Positions 49,769 through 57,707 of a stretch of DNA of 64,000 nucleotides are shown here, piece after piece (the first letter of the stretch is position 1; every line of letters starts with the position of its first letter). The notes below the pieces were generated by a model. That model saw only the letters and a list, made by a program, of their open reading frames with translations, was not told where the DNA came from and ran no database searches. The stretch comes from Novosphingobium sp. JCM 18896. Its GTDB lineage: Bacteria > Pseudomonadota > Alphaproteobacteria > Sphingomonadales > Sphingomonadaceae. Where the stretch lies: contig NZ_JAPCZF010000001.1 in assembly GCF_025938095.1 (NCBI RefSeq), positions 124,001-188,000 on the forward strand, written 5' to 3'. The translations under genes were made by a program, and so were the position numbers.

Positions 49769-50620
49769 ATGGGACAGTTCGACGGTAAGGTTGCCATCGT
49801 CACCGGCGGCACGATGGGTATCGGCGCCGCCATCGCCGAGGTCTTCGTCGAGGAAGGCGCCAAGGTCGTGATCGCCAGCCGCAATGCCGCACAGGGCGAG
49901 GCGCTTGCGGAAAGGCTCGGCGCCGCGGTCCGCTATCGGCGCACCGACGTGGCGCAGCGCGATCAGGTCCAGACGCTGGTCGACTTCGCCCTGGCCGAGT
50001 TCGGCGGGCTCGACGCGATGGTCAACAACGCCGCGATCACCGGTGCCTTCCACAACCGCTTCCTCGACGACGACATGGCCGACTTCGACGCGGTCGTGCG
50101 GGTGAACCTCGCGGGGGTGATGTACGGCAGCCAGATCGCCGCACGGCACATGGCGGGGCAGGGCGGCGGGGCGATCGTCAACCTCTCGTCGATCGCCGCC
50201 GAGGTGCCGGGCTTTGCATTGCTCGCCTATCGCGCGGCCAAGGCCGGGGTCGAGAACTTCACGCGCTCCTTGGCGATCGACCTCGGCGAATACGGCGTGC
50301 GGGTGAATGCGATCCAGCCCGGGCACATCCCCACGCGCAACAGCGACTTCGGCGGCCATCCGGGGCTGACGCCCGAGCAGAGCGCCGAGCTGAACGCGAT
50401 CGTCGATACGATCTACAACGCCGACCAGCCGCTCAAGCGCCGCGGCGACCCGCGCGACGTCGCCTATGCCGCCGCCTTCCTCGCCAGCGACCGCGCCGCC
50501 TATATCACCGGCCAGGTGATCGCGGTCGATGGCGGTGTCACCGCGGGCTCCGCGTTCAACCAGAACAAGCTGCTCGGCGACGCGCGTCGCGACTATCTGG
50601 CGAAGTTCGGGCTGGAATAG
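49769..50620 (+). CDS. SDR-family oxidoreductase (paralogue of the 28995-29831 gene)
   Basis: The 283-aa protein has T-G-G-T-M-G-I-G, N-N-A-A-I (variant of N-N-A-G), N-L-S-S-I-A as Ser site and Y-R-A-A-K. It shares several unusual stretches with the SDR at 28995-29831, including Q-I-A-A-R-H-M-A and P-G-H-I-P-T. GGGAGAAG precedes the ATG. It lies 13 bp after the ScfR gene and just before repeat A copy 2. Its substrate is unknown and its link to glyoxylate metabolism is probably only positional. Confidence 0.9.
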   Translation: MGQFDGKVAIVTGGTMGIGAAIAEVFVEEGAKVVIASRNAAQGEALAERLGAAVRYRRTDVAQRDQVQTLVDFALAEFGGLDAMVNNAAITGAFHNRFLDDDMADFDAVVRVNLAGVMYGSQIAARHMAGQGGGAIVNLSSIAAEVPGFALLAYRAAKAGVENFTRSLAIDLGEYGVRVNAIQPGHIPTRNSDFGGHPGLTPEQSAELNAIVDTIYNADQPLKRRGDPRDVAYAAAFLASDRAAYITGQVIAVDGGVTAGSAFNQNKLLGDARRDYLAKFGLE

Positions 50621-50625
50621 GAAAA

Positions 50626-50754
50626 GATCCTCCCCTCCAAGGGGAGGGGGACCGCCAGCGAAGCTGGTGGTGGAGGGGTGTTACCCTCTCCGAGACGGCG
50701 ACACCCCTCCGTCGGGCGCTACGCGCCTGCCACCTCCCCTTGCAGGGGAGGATC
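50626..50754. repeat. Palindromic intergenic repeat, family A, copy 2 (inverted)
   Basis: The reverse complement of this 129-bp element matches the 127-bp element at 1351-1477 over nearly its full length, beginning GATCCTCCCCTGCAAGGGG. Differences cluster in the small GCTACGCGC / GCTTCGCTG loops. It starts 6 bp after the SDR stop. Confidence 0.88.
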
Positions 50755-50813
50755 CCACCGTAGAACCGTCCCCGCGATCCTTGTGTGGAGACCTGCGTTC
50801 TCGTTGATCCCGC

Positions 50814-50836
50814 CTGTGATCGCCGGTAGATCACAG
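50814..50836. promoter_or_regulatory. Operator-like inverted repeat upstream of the fourth P450
   Basis: CTGTGATC-N7-GATCACAG has perfect 8-bp arms and ends 29 bp before the P450 GTG. It could equally form an mRNA hairpin in the leader. No T-tract follows, so termination is unlikely. Confidence 0.5.
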
Positions 50837-50865
50837 CGCATAATAGTTGGTGAGAGGAGAATGCC

Positions 50866-52113
50866 GTGGCCGCGCTCAGCGAAGCCGTTCCCGTTCCCGC
50901 CCATGTGCCGCCCGAGGCGGTCTATGACTTCGACATGCGCGCCGATCCCGGGCTTCTCGCCAATCCGCACGAGCGTGTGCGCGAGATGCTGCGCGAGGCG
51001 CCGCCGGTGTTCTGGACGCCGCGCAACGGCGGGCGCTGGATCGCCATCGGCCATCCCGAGATCTTCCAGGCCTCGCGCGATCCCGAGAACTTTTCCAGCG
51101 GGCTGATGCCGCGCGAGATGCTGGCGGCGGCCATGGCGATGATGCCCAAGGATATGCCGCGCATCCCGCAGGCGACCCCGATCACGATGGACCCGCCCGA
51201 GCATGGCAAGTTCCGCGGGCCGCTGCAGAAGACCTTCTCGCCGCGCGCGGCGATGAACCAGATCGAGGAGATCCGCGGTCTTTGCGACGAACTGATCGAC
51301 AAGGTCATCGACCAGGGCCACTGCGATTTCATCGCCGCGATCGCCGAGCCGCTGCCCGTCACGGTCTTCCTCAAGATGATGGGACTGCCGGTCTCGCGGC
51401 TGGCCGAGTTCCGCGAGCTCGTGCACGAATTTCTCGCCAACACCGCCTCGGGCGACATGATGGCCAGTGCGGCGATGTCGCGGAAGGTCGCCGACGCGAT
51501 GCTGGCCGACATCCTCGCGCGCAAGGACGATCGCCGCGACGACATCATCAGCCTGCTCTGGGCGACCGAGATCGACGGCGAGCCGATGACGCTCGAACTG
51601 ATGGAGGACTATGCCGTCCTGCTGTTCATCGCCGGGCTCGATACGGTGATCAACGGCATGGGCTTCGGCGTCCGCCACCTCGCCACCCACCCCGAACTGC
51701 AGGAGAAGCTGCGCGCGGAGCCCGAACTGATCGTCGAGGCGGCCGAGGAACTGCTGCGCCGCTACAGCTTCACCATTCCGATGCGCCGCGTGGCGCAGGA
51801 CACGACGCTCGGCGGCTTCGACCTCAAGCAGGGCGAGTGGCTGGCGCTCTATATCCCCGGTGCCGATCTCGATCCGCGCGAGTTCGCCGAGCCCGAGCGG
51901 TTCGACCTCGATCGCGAGAACAAGGTTCATATCGCCTTCGGCGCGGGGCCGCATCGTTGCCTGGGGGCGCATCTCGCGCGCGTCGAGCTGCAGGTGCTCT
52001 ACCAGCAATTGCTCACGCGGCTGCCGCCGTTCCGGCTCGACCCCGATGCCTCGGCCGCCTTCCATTCGGGCAATATCATCGCCTTCGATTCGCTGCCGAT
52101 CCGGTGGGATTGA
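50866..52113 (+). CDS. Cytochrome P450 (fourth of five)
   Basis: The 415-aa protein has A-G-L-D-T in the I helix, E-E-L-L-R-R as E-x-x-R and F-G-A-G-P-H-R-C-L-G as haem loop. The start is GTG at 50866 after GAGAGGAGA. A perfect inverted repeat lies just upstream. An IclR-type regulator gene follows on the same strand after 134 bp and may control it. No electron-transfer genes are adjacent. Confidence 0.93.
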   Translation: MAALSEAVPVPAHVPPEAVYDFDMRADPGLLANPHERVREMLREAPPVFWTPRNGGRWIAIGHPEIFQASRDPENFSSGLMPREMLAAAMAMMPKDMPRIPQATPITMDPPEHGKFRGPLQKTFSPRAAMNQIEEIRGLCDELIDKVIDQGHCDFIAAIAEPLPVTVFLKMMGLPVSRLAEFRELVHEFLANTASGDMMASAAMSRKVADAMLADILARKDDRRDDIISLLWATEIDGEPMTLELMEDYAVLLFIAGLDTVINGMGFGVRHLATHPELQEKLRAEPELIVEAAEELLRRYSFTIPMRRVAQDTTLGGFDLKQGEWLALYIPGADLDPREFAEPERFDLDRENKVHIAFGAGPHRCLGAHLARVELQVLYQQLLTRLPPFRLDPDASAAFHSGNIIAFDSLPIRWD

Positions 52114-52211
52114 TGGAACCGATCGCAGGATAGTTCAAAAACGAGTGCAACCTGTGTGCGAGCCGGCGCAGAGCTATTGACGGCGCATACGCGGGGGCCT
52201 AGGTCGGGCTT

Positions 52212-52228
52212 GTTCGAAATAGCGAAAC
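52212..52228. promoter_or_regulatory. IclR-type operator upstream of the IclR gene
   Basis: GTTCGAAATAGCGAAAC resembles the GTTCG-x5-6-CG-x-AC sites bound by IclR proteins such as PcaR. It ends 19 bp before the iclR-type ATG, fitting autoregulation. Its core GAAATAGCGA recurs at 53163-53172 (other strand), and as GAAATCGCGA at 61883 and 63271. Confidence 0.55.
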
Positions 52229-52247
52229 CTAGTCTATCAGGGGGAAG

Positions 52248-53108
52248 ATGTCGCGATCCTCACCGGGCGTCCGCCGCGTGGCCGCCATTCTCAATTTCAT
52301 CGCCGACCATCCGGGGCAGGCCTTTGCTCTGACCGATCTGGTGCGTGCGCTGAAGCTCAGCCGGGCGACCTGTCATGCCCTGCTGACGGGGCTCGTCGAT
52401 GTCGGCTACCTCTATCGCACCAGCGACAAGACCTACGTGCTCGGCCCGGCGCTGGCCTCGATCGGCCGCACCGCCGCGCAGCACTTCTCGCCGCTGCAGG
52501 TCGCACAGCCCGAGATGCGCAGCCTGGCCGACGAGTTCGACGTGGTCTGCTCGGCCTATTTCCTCGAAGGCGACATGATCCACCTGCGCGATCGCGCCGC
52601 CTCGCTCAGCCACCTCGGCTATCCGGTGCCGATCGGCACGCGGATGAAGCTGCGCTCGCCGCAGGCGACGGCCTTCTTCGCCTGGTCGCCGCGCGATGCC
52701 GAGGCCTGGCTTGAGACGGTCGATCCCAAGCCCACCGCCGACCGGCGCGACCTGATGTTCAAGGCGATGGACTTCGCCCGCGAACACGGTTTCGTCGTGC
52801 TCGTGCGCGGGCCGGGGTTCGAGGGCAGCGATGAGACCAGTGATCGCGCGATGGGCGTCGACAACGACGAGATTCCGGTAACGCCGATCGCCCATATCGA
52901 CGTGACCACGGTCTATCCGATCGGCGCGTTGATGGCGCCGATCCTCGACGAACGCGGCCAGGTGAGCTTCTGTCTGCTGCTCGCCGGGTTCCACGCGGCG
53001 ATGACCGGCGTCGAGGTCCTCGCTGCGGGCGATCGGTTGCGCGCCGCCTGTCAGCGTATCTCGAGCTTCGTGGCGGGCCGCGGCCGTCAGGTCACCGTCG
53101 AGGACTGA
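52248..53108 (+). CDS. IclR-family transcriptional regulator
   Basis: The 286-aa protein has an N-terminal winged helix (residues 6-65: V-R-R-V-A-A-I-L-N-F-I...F-A-L-T-D-L-V-R-A-L-K-L-S-R-A-T-C-H-A-L-L) and a C-terminal effector domain. IclR proteins usually control catabolic operons in response to an aromatic or organic acid. A candidate operator overlaps its promoter and related sites lie upstream of two other local transcription units, so it may run a small regulon that includes the phosphotransferases and the amidohydrolase-MFS-P450 operon. Confidence 0.9.
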   Translation: MSRSSPGVRRVAAILNFIADHPGQAFALTDLVRALKLSRATCHALLTGLVDVGYLYRTSDKTYVLGPALASIGRTAAQHFSPLQVAQPEMRSLADEFDVVCSAYFLEGDMIHLRDRAASLSHLGYPVPIGTRMKLRSPQATAFFAWSPRDAEAWLETVDPKPTADRRDLMFKAMDFAREHGFVVLVRGPGFEGSDETSDRAMGVDNDEIPVTPIAHIDVTTVYPIGALMAPILDERGQVSFCLLLAGFHAAMTGVEVLAAGDRLRAACQRISSFVAGRGRQVTVED

Positions 53109-53161
53109 ACTCCAGCACCCGTTTTCTCCGGCTCGGCTTGACGCTCGCCTTCGGCTGGCCT

Positions 53162-53202
53162 ATCGCTATTTCCCGAAAACAAATTCACTAATGGGAATTT
53201 GT
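53162..53202. promoter_or_regulatory. Two candidate sites upstream of the phosphotransferase gene
   Basis: TCGCTATTTC (53163-53172) is the reverse complement of the core in the IclR-type site. ACAAATTC-N8-GAATTTGT (53179-53202) is an inverted repeat with perfect 8-bp arms. Both lie within 75 bp of the start. Confidence 0.45.
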
Positions 53203-53237
53203 CCGCGCCGACTGGCGACGGATTTGGGAGATGGCGA

Positions 53238-54284
53238 TTGTCTGACGTGATCGTGGCGCCTTCGACGCGCGACCTGGAAATTCTGGCCGGCAAGCTGACG
53301 CAGTGGATGGCCGCGCGGATGCCCGAAGCCAGCGACCTGCGTTTGACCGAATTCTCCTATCCCAAGGGTGCGGGCCAGTCGCACGAGACGATCCTGTTCG
53401 ACGCCGAATGGCGCGAGGGCGGCGCGGCGCGCGCGCAGGGCTTCGTCGTGCGGATCAAGCCGTCGAGCTTCACCGTATTCCCCGACAACCTGTTCGACGA
53501 ACAGTACCAGCTGATGAAGGTGCTCAGCGACGGCGACTACGTCCGCGTTGCCAAGCCGCTGTGGTTCGAGGCCGACGCCGATCTGCTCGGTGCGCCGTTC
53601 TTCGTCATGGAGAAGGTCAAGGGCCGCGTGCCCGTCTCCGTGCCGCCCTATGCCAAGACCGGCTGGCTGTCCGAGGCGACCCCGGCGCAGCGCCGCCACC
53701 TGTGGGAGGGCGCGGTGCGCCAGCTCGCGGCGATCCAGCTCGTGCCGCTCGACAAGGTCCAGTTCCTCGCCGGCAGCGGCGACGCGCGCGAGGGCCTGGC
53801 ACAGGAGTGGGACAAGTACACGCGCTTCGTCGACTGGGTGAAGGACGATCCGCGCGCCGAGATCCTCGAGGCCGGCCGCCAGCGGCTGCTCTCGCTCTGG
53901 CCGAAGAACCAGCCCGAAGGCCTGGTCTGGGGCGATGCCCGCATCGGCAACATGATGTTCGACGAGAATTTCGACGTGGTCGCGGTGATGGACTGGGAGC
54001 AGCCCTCGCTCGGCGGCGCGCTGCAGGACCTGGCGTGGTTCTGCACACTGTCCGAGATCATGCACGGCAAGAACAGCCCGATCGGCGCACCGCTCGAAGG
54101 CATGGGCACGCGCGAGGAAACGATCGCGCTGTGGGAAGAGATCACCGGCAAGTCGGCCGCCGACCTCGCCTGGTACGAGGAATTCACCCAGCTCAAGATG
54201 GCCTGCACCGGCGTGCGCATGGACGGCATGCGCGGGACCCAGATGTCGAGCGCGGAAAGCCTCAAGGTGCGGCTCAAGGTCTAG
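53238..54284 (+). CDS. APH-fold phosphotransferase family protein (first of two)
   Basis: The 348-aa protein has the aminoglycoside-phosphotransferase fold: the nucleotide Lys region V-R-I-K-P, the Brenner motif as W-G-D-A-R-I-G-N and the metal Asp in V-M-D-W-E-Q-P. In bacteria such proteins next to acyl-CoA genes resemble the kinase domain of human ACAD10/11, which phosphorylates 4-hydroxyacyl-CoAs; here substrate is unknown. TTG at 53238 is chosen because GGGAG lies 8 bp upstream; the frame remains open upstream through the operator region. A second protein of this class begins at 63325. Confidence 0.88.
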   Translation: MSDVIVAPSTRDLEILAGKLTQWMAARMPEASDLRLTEFSYPKGAGQSHETILFDAEWREGGAARAQGFVVRIKPSSFTVFPDNLFDEQYQLMKVLSDGDYVRVAKPLWFEADADLLGAPFFVMEKVKGRVPVSVPPYAKTGWLSEATPAQRRHLWEGAVRQLAAIQLVPLDKVQFLAGSGDAREGLAQEWDKYTRFVDWVKDDPRAEILEAGRQRLLSLWPKNQPEGLVWGDARIGNMMFDENFDVVAVMDWEQPSLGGALQDLAWFCTLSEIMHGKNSPIGAPLEGMGTREETIALWEEITGKSAADLAWYEEFTQLKMACTGVRMDGMRGTQMSSAESLKVRLKV

Positions 54285-54372
54285 TTCGTCGCTTCGCGGA
54301 ACGGGCTCCCGTCCCGCTCGGGATCGGCCGCCAGCCGGCCGGGGGCGGGGTCCCGTTTCCGCGGGGCATCTG

Positions 54373-54389
54373 CGGCGGAGCTTCCGCCG
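54373..54389. terminator. Hairpin downstream of the phosphotransferase gene
   Basis: CGGCGGA-gct-TCCGCCG forms a 7-bp stem in the 147-bp gap before the AI-2E-family gene. It lacks a T-tract, so termination is uncertain. Confidence 0.35.
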
Positions 54390-54431
54390 GCCCCCATGGA
54401 TTTTCGTTTCGATTGATGCGACACCCTCGCC

Positions 54432-55532
54432 ATGAGCGATAGCGACTTGCGCAAGATGCGTTTCGAGGACGGCGGTTTCCTCGTCCTCGTCCTTCTGGTG
54501 ACACTGGCCTTCATCTGGCTGCTGATGCCCTATTTCGGCGCGGTCCTCTGGGGCGTGGTCGCGGCGATCGTCTTCGCGCCGGTCCAGCAGATGCTGGTCC
54601 GCCGCATGCACGGCCAGCGCAATTTCGCCGCGGCCTCGACCTTGATGCTGATCCTCGCGCTGGTCATCGTGCCCGCCATCTTCATCGCCGTCAGCCTCGT
54701 CCAGGAAGCCGCGGCGCTCTATACCAAGTTCCAGTCGGGCGAGATCAATCTCGCCGCGGTGTTCTCCGACCTGCGCGACGCGCTGCCCTATTGGGCGCGG
54801 CGCTGGCTCGACAGCCGCGGCCTCGCCGATTTCGAGGGCGTCCAGCGGCTGGTCGGCCAGGGCATCACCACCGGCCTCCAGACGATCGCCACGCGCGCGC
54901 TGCTGTTCGGCCAGGGCGCGCTGAGCTTCGTCGCGGCGCTCGGCGTCATGCTCTATCTCACCTATTTCCTGCTGCGCGACGGCAAGGAGATGGGCGCCAA
55001 GATCAAGGCGGCGGTGCCGCTGCGTCCGAACCTGCGCGACACGCTGTTCCAGCACTTCGTCGTCGTCGTCCGCGCGACGGTGAAGGGCACGGTGGTCGTC
55101 GCGATCATCCAGGGCCTCCTCGGTGGCCTGATCTTCTGGATTCTCGGGGTCGAGGGCGCCTTGCTCTGGGGCGTGGTCATGGGCTTCTTCTCGCTGGTGC
55201 CGGCGGTCGGCACGGCGATCATCTGGGTGCCCGTGGCGCTGTTCCTGCTGGTCACCGGCTCGATCTGGCAGGGCGCGGTGCTGGTGTTCTGCGGCGTCTT
55301 CATCATCGGCATGGTCGACAACCTGCTGCGTCCGATCCTGGTCGGCCAGGACACGCGCATGCCCGATTTCCTCGTGCTGATCGCGACGCTCGCGGGCATC
55401 GAGCTGTTCGGGCTCAACGGCTTCATCGTCGGCCCGGTGATCGCCGCGCTGTTCCTCGCGGTCTGGAACATCATCGCCGAGGAACGCGGCGCCGAACTGC
55501 CGCTGCCGACGGGAACCAGCAGCGGGACCTAA
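54432..55532 (+). CDS. AI-2E family transporter (PerM/UPF0118)
   Basis: The 366-aa membrane protein has two N-terminal membrane segments, a soluble loop at about 95-155 and five or more C-terminal segments with the family marks L-Y-L-T-Y-F-L-L-R-D-G-K, F-F-S-L-V-P-A-V-G-T and V-D-N-L-L-R-P-I-L-V-G. Members have been linked to AI-2 export or Na+/H+ antiport, with the transported species usually unknown. It converges with an amidohydrolase gene. There is no sign that it belongs to the catabolic genes around it. Confidence 0.92.
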   Translation: MSDSDLRKMRFEDGGFLVLVLLVTLAFIWLLMPYFGAVLWGVVAAIVFAPVQQMLVRRMHGQRNFAAASTLMLILALVIVPAIFIAVSLVQEAAALYTKFQSGEINLAAVFSDLRDALPYWARRWLDSRGLADFEGVQRLVGQGITTGLQTIATRALLFGQGALSFVAALGVMLYLTYFLLRDGKEMGAKIKAAVPLRPNLRDTLFQHFVVVVRATVKGTVVVAIIQGLLGGLIFWILGVEGALLWGVVMGFFSLVPAVGTAIIWVPVALFLLVTGSIWQGAVLVFCGVFIIGMVDNLLRPILVGQDTRMPDFLVLIATLAGIELFGLNGFIVGPVIAALFLAVWNIIAEERGAELPLPTGTSSGT

Positions 55533-55560
55533 GCCCCGCCGCTTTTCCATTTCCCCGCTC

Positions 55561-56862
55561 TCAGATCGGCAGGTTGTACAGCTCCGCCGCATTCTCCTGC
55601 AGCACGCGCTTGCGCGTGGCGTAGTCGTGCTGGCCGAGCGTCTCGACAAGCTTGTCCTGCACCCCGGGATAGAGCGAAGTCGGGTGCGGATAGTCGGTCT
55701 CGAACATCACGCGATCGACGCCGATCTCTTCGAGCATGTGCTTGGGGGCATAGTCCTCGAACCAGTAGCTGACCCAGAAGTGCTGCTTGAAGTATTCCTT
55801 CGGCCGCATCTTGAGCCCGCGGTTCTCGCGCGTGCGGAACTCGTCGAGCTGGTGCTCCATCGCCTCGAGCCAGAACGGCACCCAGCCCATGCCGCTCTCG
55901 ATCAGGCCGATCTTGAGCTTGGGGAAGGTGTCGAGGATGCCCGAGACCATGAAGTTCGACAGCGTCGCCGCGCAGCCGACGTGATGCAGCAGCGCGTGGA
56001 TCGGCAGCTTCTGGTCGAAGCCGAGGTTGTCCCAGATCGCCGAATTGGCGTCGAGCGAGGCGTTGAGGTGGTAGTTGAGCGGAATGCCCTGATCGTTGCA
56101 GATCTCGAAGACCTCGGCCCAGAAGGGCGAGACCTTGCCGTCGGGGCCGACATAGGCGCTCGAGCTGTCGACGCGCTCGGGCCGGTCGGGCAGGGTGATG
56201 CCCTTGAGGCCCATGTCGGCGATGCGGCGCATCTCCTTGTTCATCAGGTCCTTGTCCCAATAGGGCAGGGTTCCCATGCAGTTGATGCGGCCGCCGGACT
56301 CGTCCATCCGCTCCTTGCAGGCGTCGTTGTAGATCTCGGTGATCGCGACGGCGAGCGGCTCGTCGCCCAGCCCCAGCAGCGAGCCGACCTGGGTCACGCC
56401 GCCGTTCTGGAAGCAGATCTGGCCCCAGACCCCCATCGCGTCCATCTGCGCGAGCCGCGGCGCGACGAGGTAGGAGCCCGGATCGATCTGGTCGTAGTTC
56501 TGGAAGGCCAGCCGGCCGAGCAGCTTGTTGCGGTCCTTGGCGATGACGTTGCCGCCGATCGAGCCGAAGTGCTTGTCGCCGACGAACCACTGGTCGGCAC
56601 CGTCGATGCGGCGGACGTGCGGCATCTTGTCCTTCATCGCGGCCGGCGCGTGGCTGGTCCAGAGGTCCGCGGGCTCGGTGAAATGGGTGTCGCAGTCGAT
56701 GATCTTGATGCCTTCGAACAGCGGATCGACGCCGCGCATGTGTGCGTCGAAATCGACTTCGCGGATGTGACCGCCGGGTGCCCAGCCTTCGGCGAGCCAG
56801 TACCACTTGGCGTCGTCGACGCCGGCTTTCATCACGGTGCTCTTCGGATTGTCCTCGGCCAT
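55561..56862 (-). CDS. Amidohydrolase-2 family protein (first of two)
   Basis: The 433-aa protein is of the PF04909 type, a TIM-barrel family that includes decarboxylases such as ACMSD and several hydrolases. Motifs are I-I-D-C-D-T-H-F-T-E-P near residue 55, the metal His in Y-H-L-N-A-S and F-E-T-D-Y-P-H-P-T-S near the end. GAGAGGGAG precedes the ATG. It stands alone with a 20-bp perfect palindrome 53 bp upstream. It resembles the protein at 60643-61842 in motif pattern, so the two may act on related acids. Confidence 0.9.
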   Translation of the reverse strand: MAEDNPKSTVMKAGVDDAKWYWLAEGWAPGGHIREVDFDAHMRGVDPLFEGIKIIDCDTHFTEPADLWTSHAPAAMKDKMPHVRRIDGADQWFVGDKHFGSIGGNVIAKDRNKLLGRLAFQNYDQIDPGSYLVAPRLAQMDAMGVWGQICFQNGGVTQVGSLLGLGDEPLAVAITEIYNDACKERMDESGGRINCMGTLPYWDKDLMNKEMRRIADMGLKGITLPDRPERVDSSSAYVGPDGKVSPFWAEVFEICNDQGIPLNYHLNASLDANSAIWDNLGFDQKLPIHALLHHVGCAATLSNFMVSGILDTFPKLKIGLIESGMGWVPFWLEAMEHQLDEFRTRENRGLKMRPKEYFKQHFWVSYWFEDYAPKHMLEEIGVDRVMFETDYPHPTSLYPGVQDKLVETLGQHDYATRKRVLQENAAELYNLPI

Positions 56863-56914
56863 TTCGGCTCTCCCTCTCACGATTCGTTGGGGCGGAGCAT
56901 ACCGTGATCCATTT

Positions 56915-56934
56915 AACCAAGCAATTGCTTGGTT
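56915..56934. promoter_or_regulatory. 20-bp perfect palindrome upstream of the amidohydrolase gene
   Basis: AACCAAGCAATTGCTTGGTT is self-complementary and has the size and A/T-centred form of TetR-family operators. It lies 53 bp upstream of the amidohydrolase start and 89 bp from the divergent DUF6624 gene. No TetR gene is within 15 kb, so the regulator is probably encoded elsewhere. Confidence 0.65.
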
Positions 56935-57022
56935 GGCGTGAGGTTCGCCCAAACTCGTTGCACCTTCGCTTGGCGATGGCTGGCTCTGCGCTAGAGTTTC
57001 GGCAAGGCTATGGGAGCATCGG

Positions 57023-57685
57023 GTGATCGTCCTCCAGTTTTTGGCCGCGGTGGTGGCCGCTTTGCCGCCGTTGACCGTCGAGGCGCGTGCACGGCTCGAA
57101 CCTTTCGACGCCGTGGTTGCGCAAGTTCGCGCGGCGCATGATGCGGCCGGGCCGGCGAGCGACGATCGTGAGCGGCTGGCCCGGCTGTGGGATCTCGACC
57201 AGAAACCCATTCGCGCGGCGCAGGTCGTCAATGTCGAGGGACTCGACGCCGAACAGGCGAGGGCGGTGAAGCGCGAGGTCCAGGCCAGGCTGGAGACGAT
57301 CAACCGCGAGAACCTGGAGCAGCTCTATGCGCTTCTCCCGGCGGCGGGATGGTTCACGCGAACGGACTACGGCGACCATGGCGCCGAAGCCGCCTTCCTG
57401 GTCGTCCAGCATTCCACTGCCGAGGTCCAGCGGCGCTTCCTGCCGAGCCTGGAGCGGTTCGCGGCCTCGGGAGACGTCGCACCTTCGCAATATGCGCTGA
57501 TGTACGATCGCCTGGCCTTGGCCGATGGCAAGTTGCAGCGCTACGGCACCCAGATGCGCTGCGAGGCCGGTCGCATGGTTCCCGCGCCGACCGAGGATCC
57601 CGATCGCTTGGAGGAAAGGCGCGCGCCGATGGGTTTCCGCTGGCCGACCTATGCCGACTATTTGAAGAACTTCGGCGCCTGTTGA
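57023..57685 (+). CDS. DUF6624 domain protein, probably exported
   Basis: The 220-aa protein begins at GTG with a hydrophobic stretch (I-V-L-Q-F-L-A-A-V-V-A-A-L-P-P-L-T-V-E-A) that may be a signal peptide. The second half fits the DUF6624 pattern: N-R-E-N-L-E-Q-L, W-F-T-R-T-D-Y-G-D-H-G-A-E-A-A-F-L-V-V-Q-H, L-M-Y-D-R-L-A-L-A-D-G-K-L-Q-R-Y-G-T-Q. Function of the domain is unknown. It converges on the fifth P450 gene with a 22-bp gap. Confidence 0.72.
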   Translation: MIVLQFLAAVVAALPPLTVEARARLEPFDAVVAQVRAAHDAAGPASDDRERLARLWDLDQKPIRAAQVVNVEGLDAEQARAVKREVQARLETINRENLEQLYALLPAAGWFTRTDYGDHGAEAAFLVVQHSTAEVQRRFLPSLERFAASGDVAPSQYALMYDRLALADGKLQRYGTQMRCEAGRMVPAPTEDPDRLEERRAPMGFRWPTYADYLKNFGAC

Positions 57686-57707
57686 GAGGAGGCGGGCGGG
57701 GCCCTGC

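Noticed and set aside
50814-50836. CRP/FNR binding site
   Set aside because: TGTGA and TCACA are 13 bp apart here and the CRP spacer is 6, so the symmetry does not fit.
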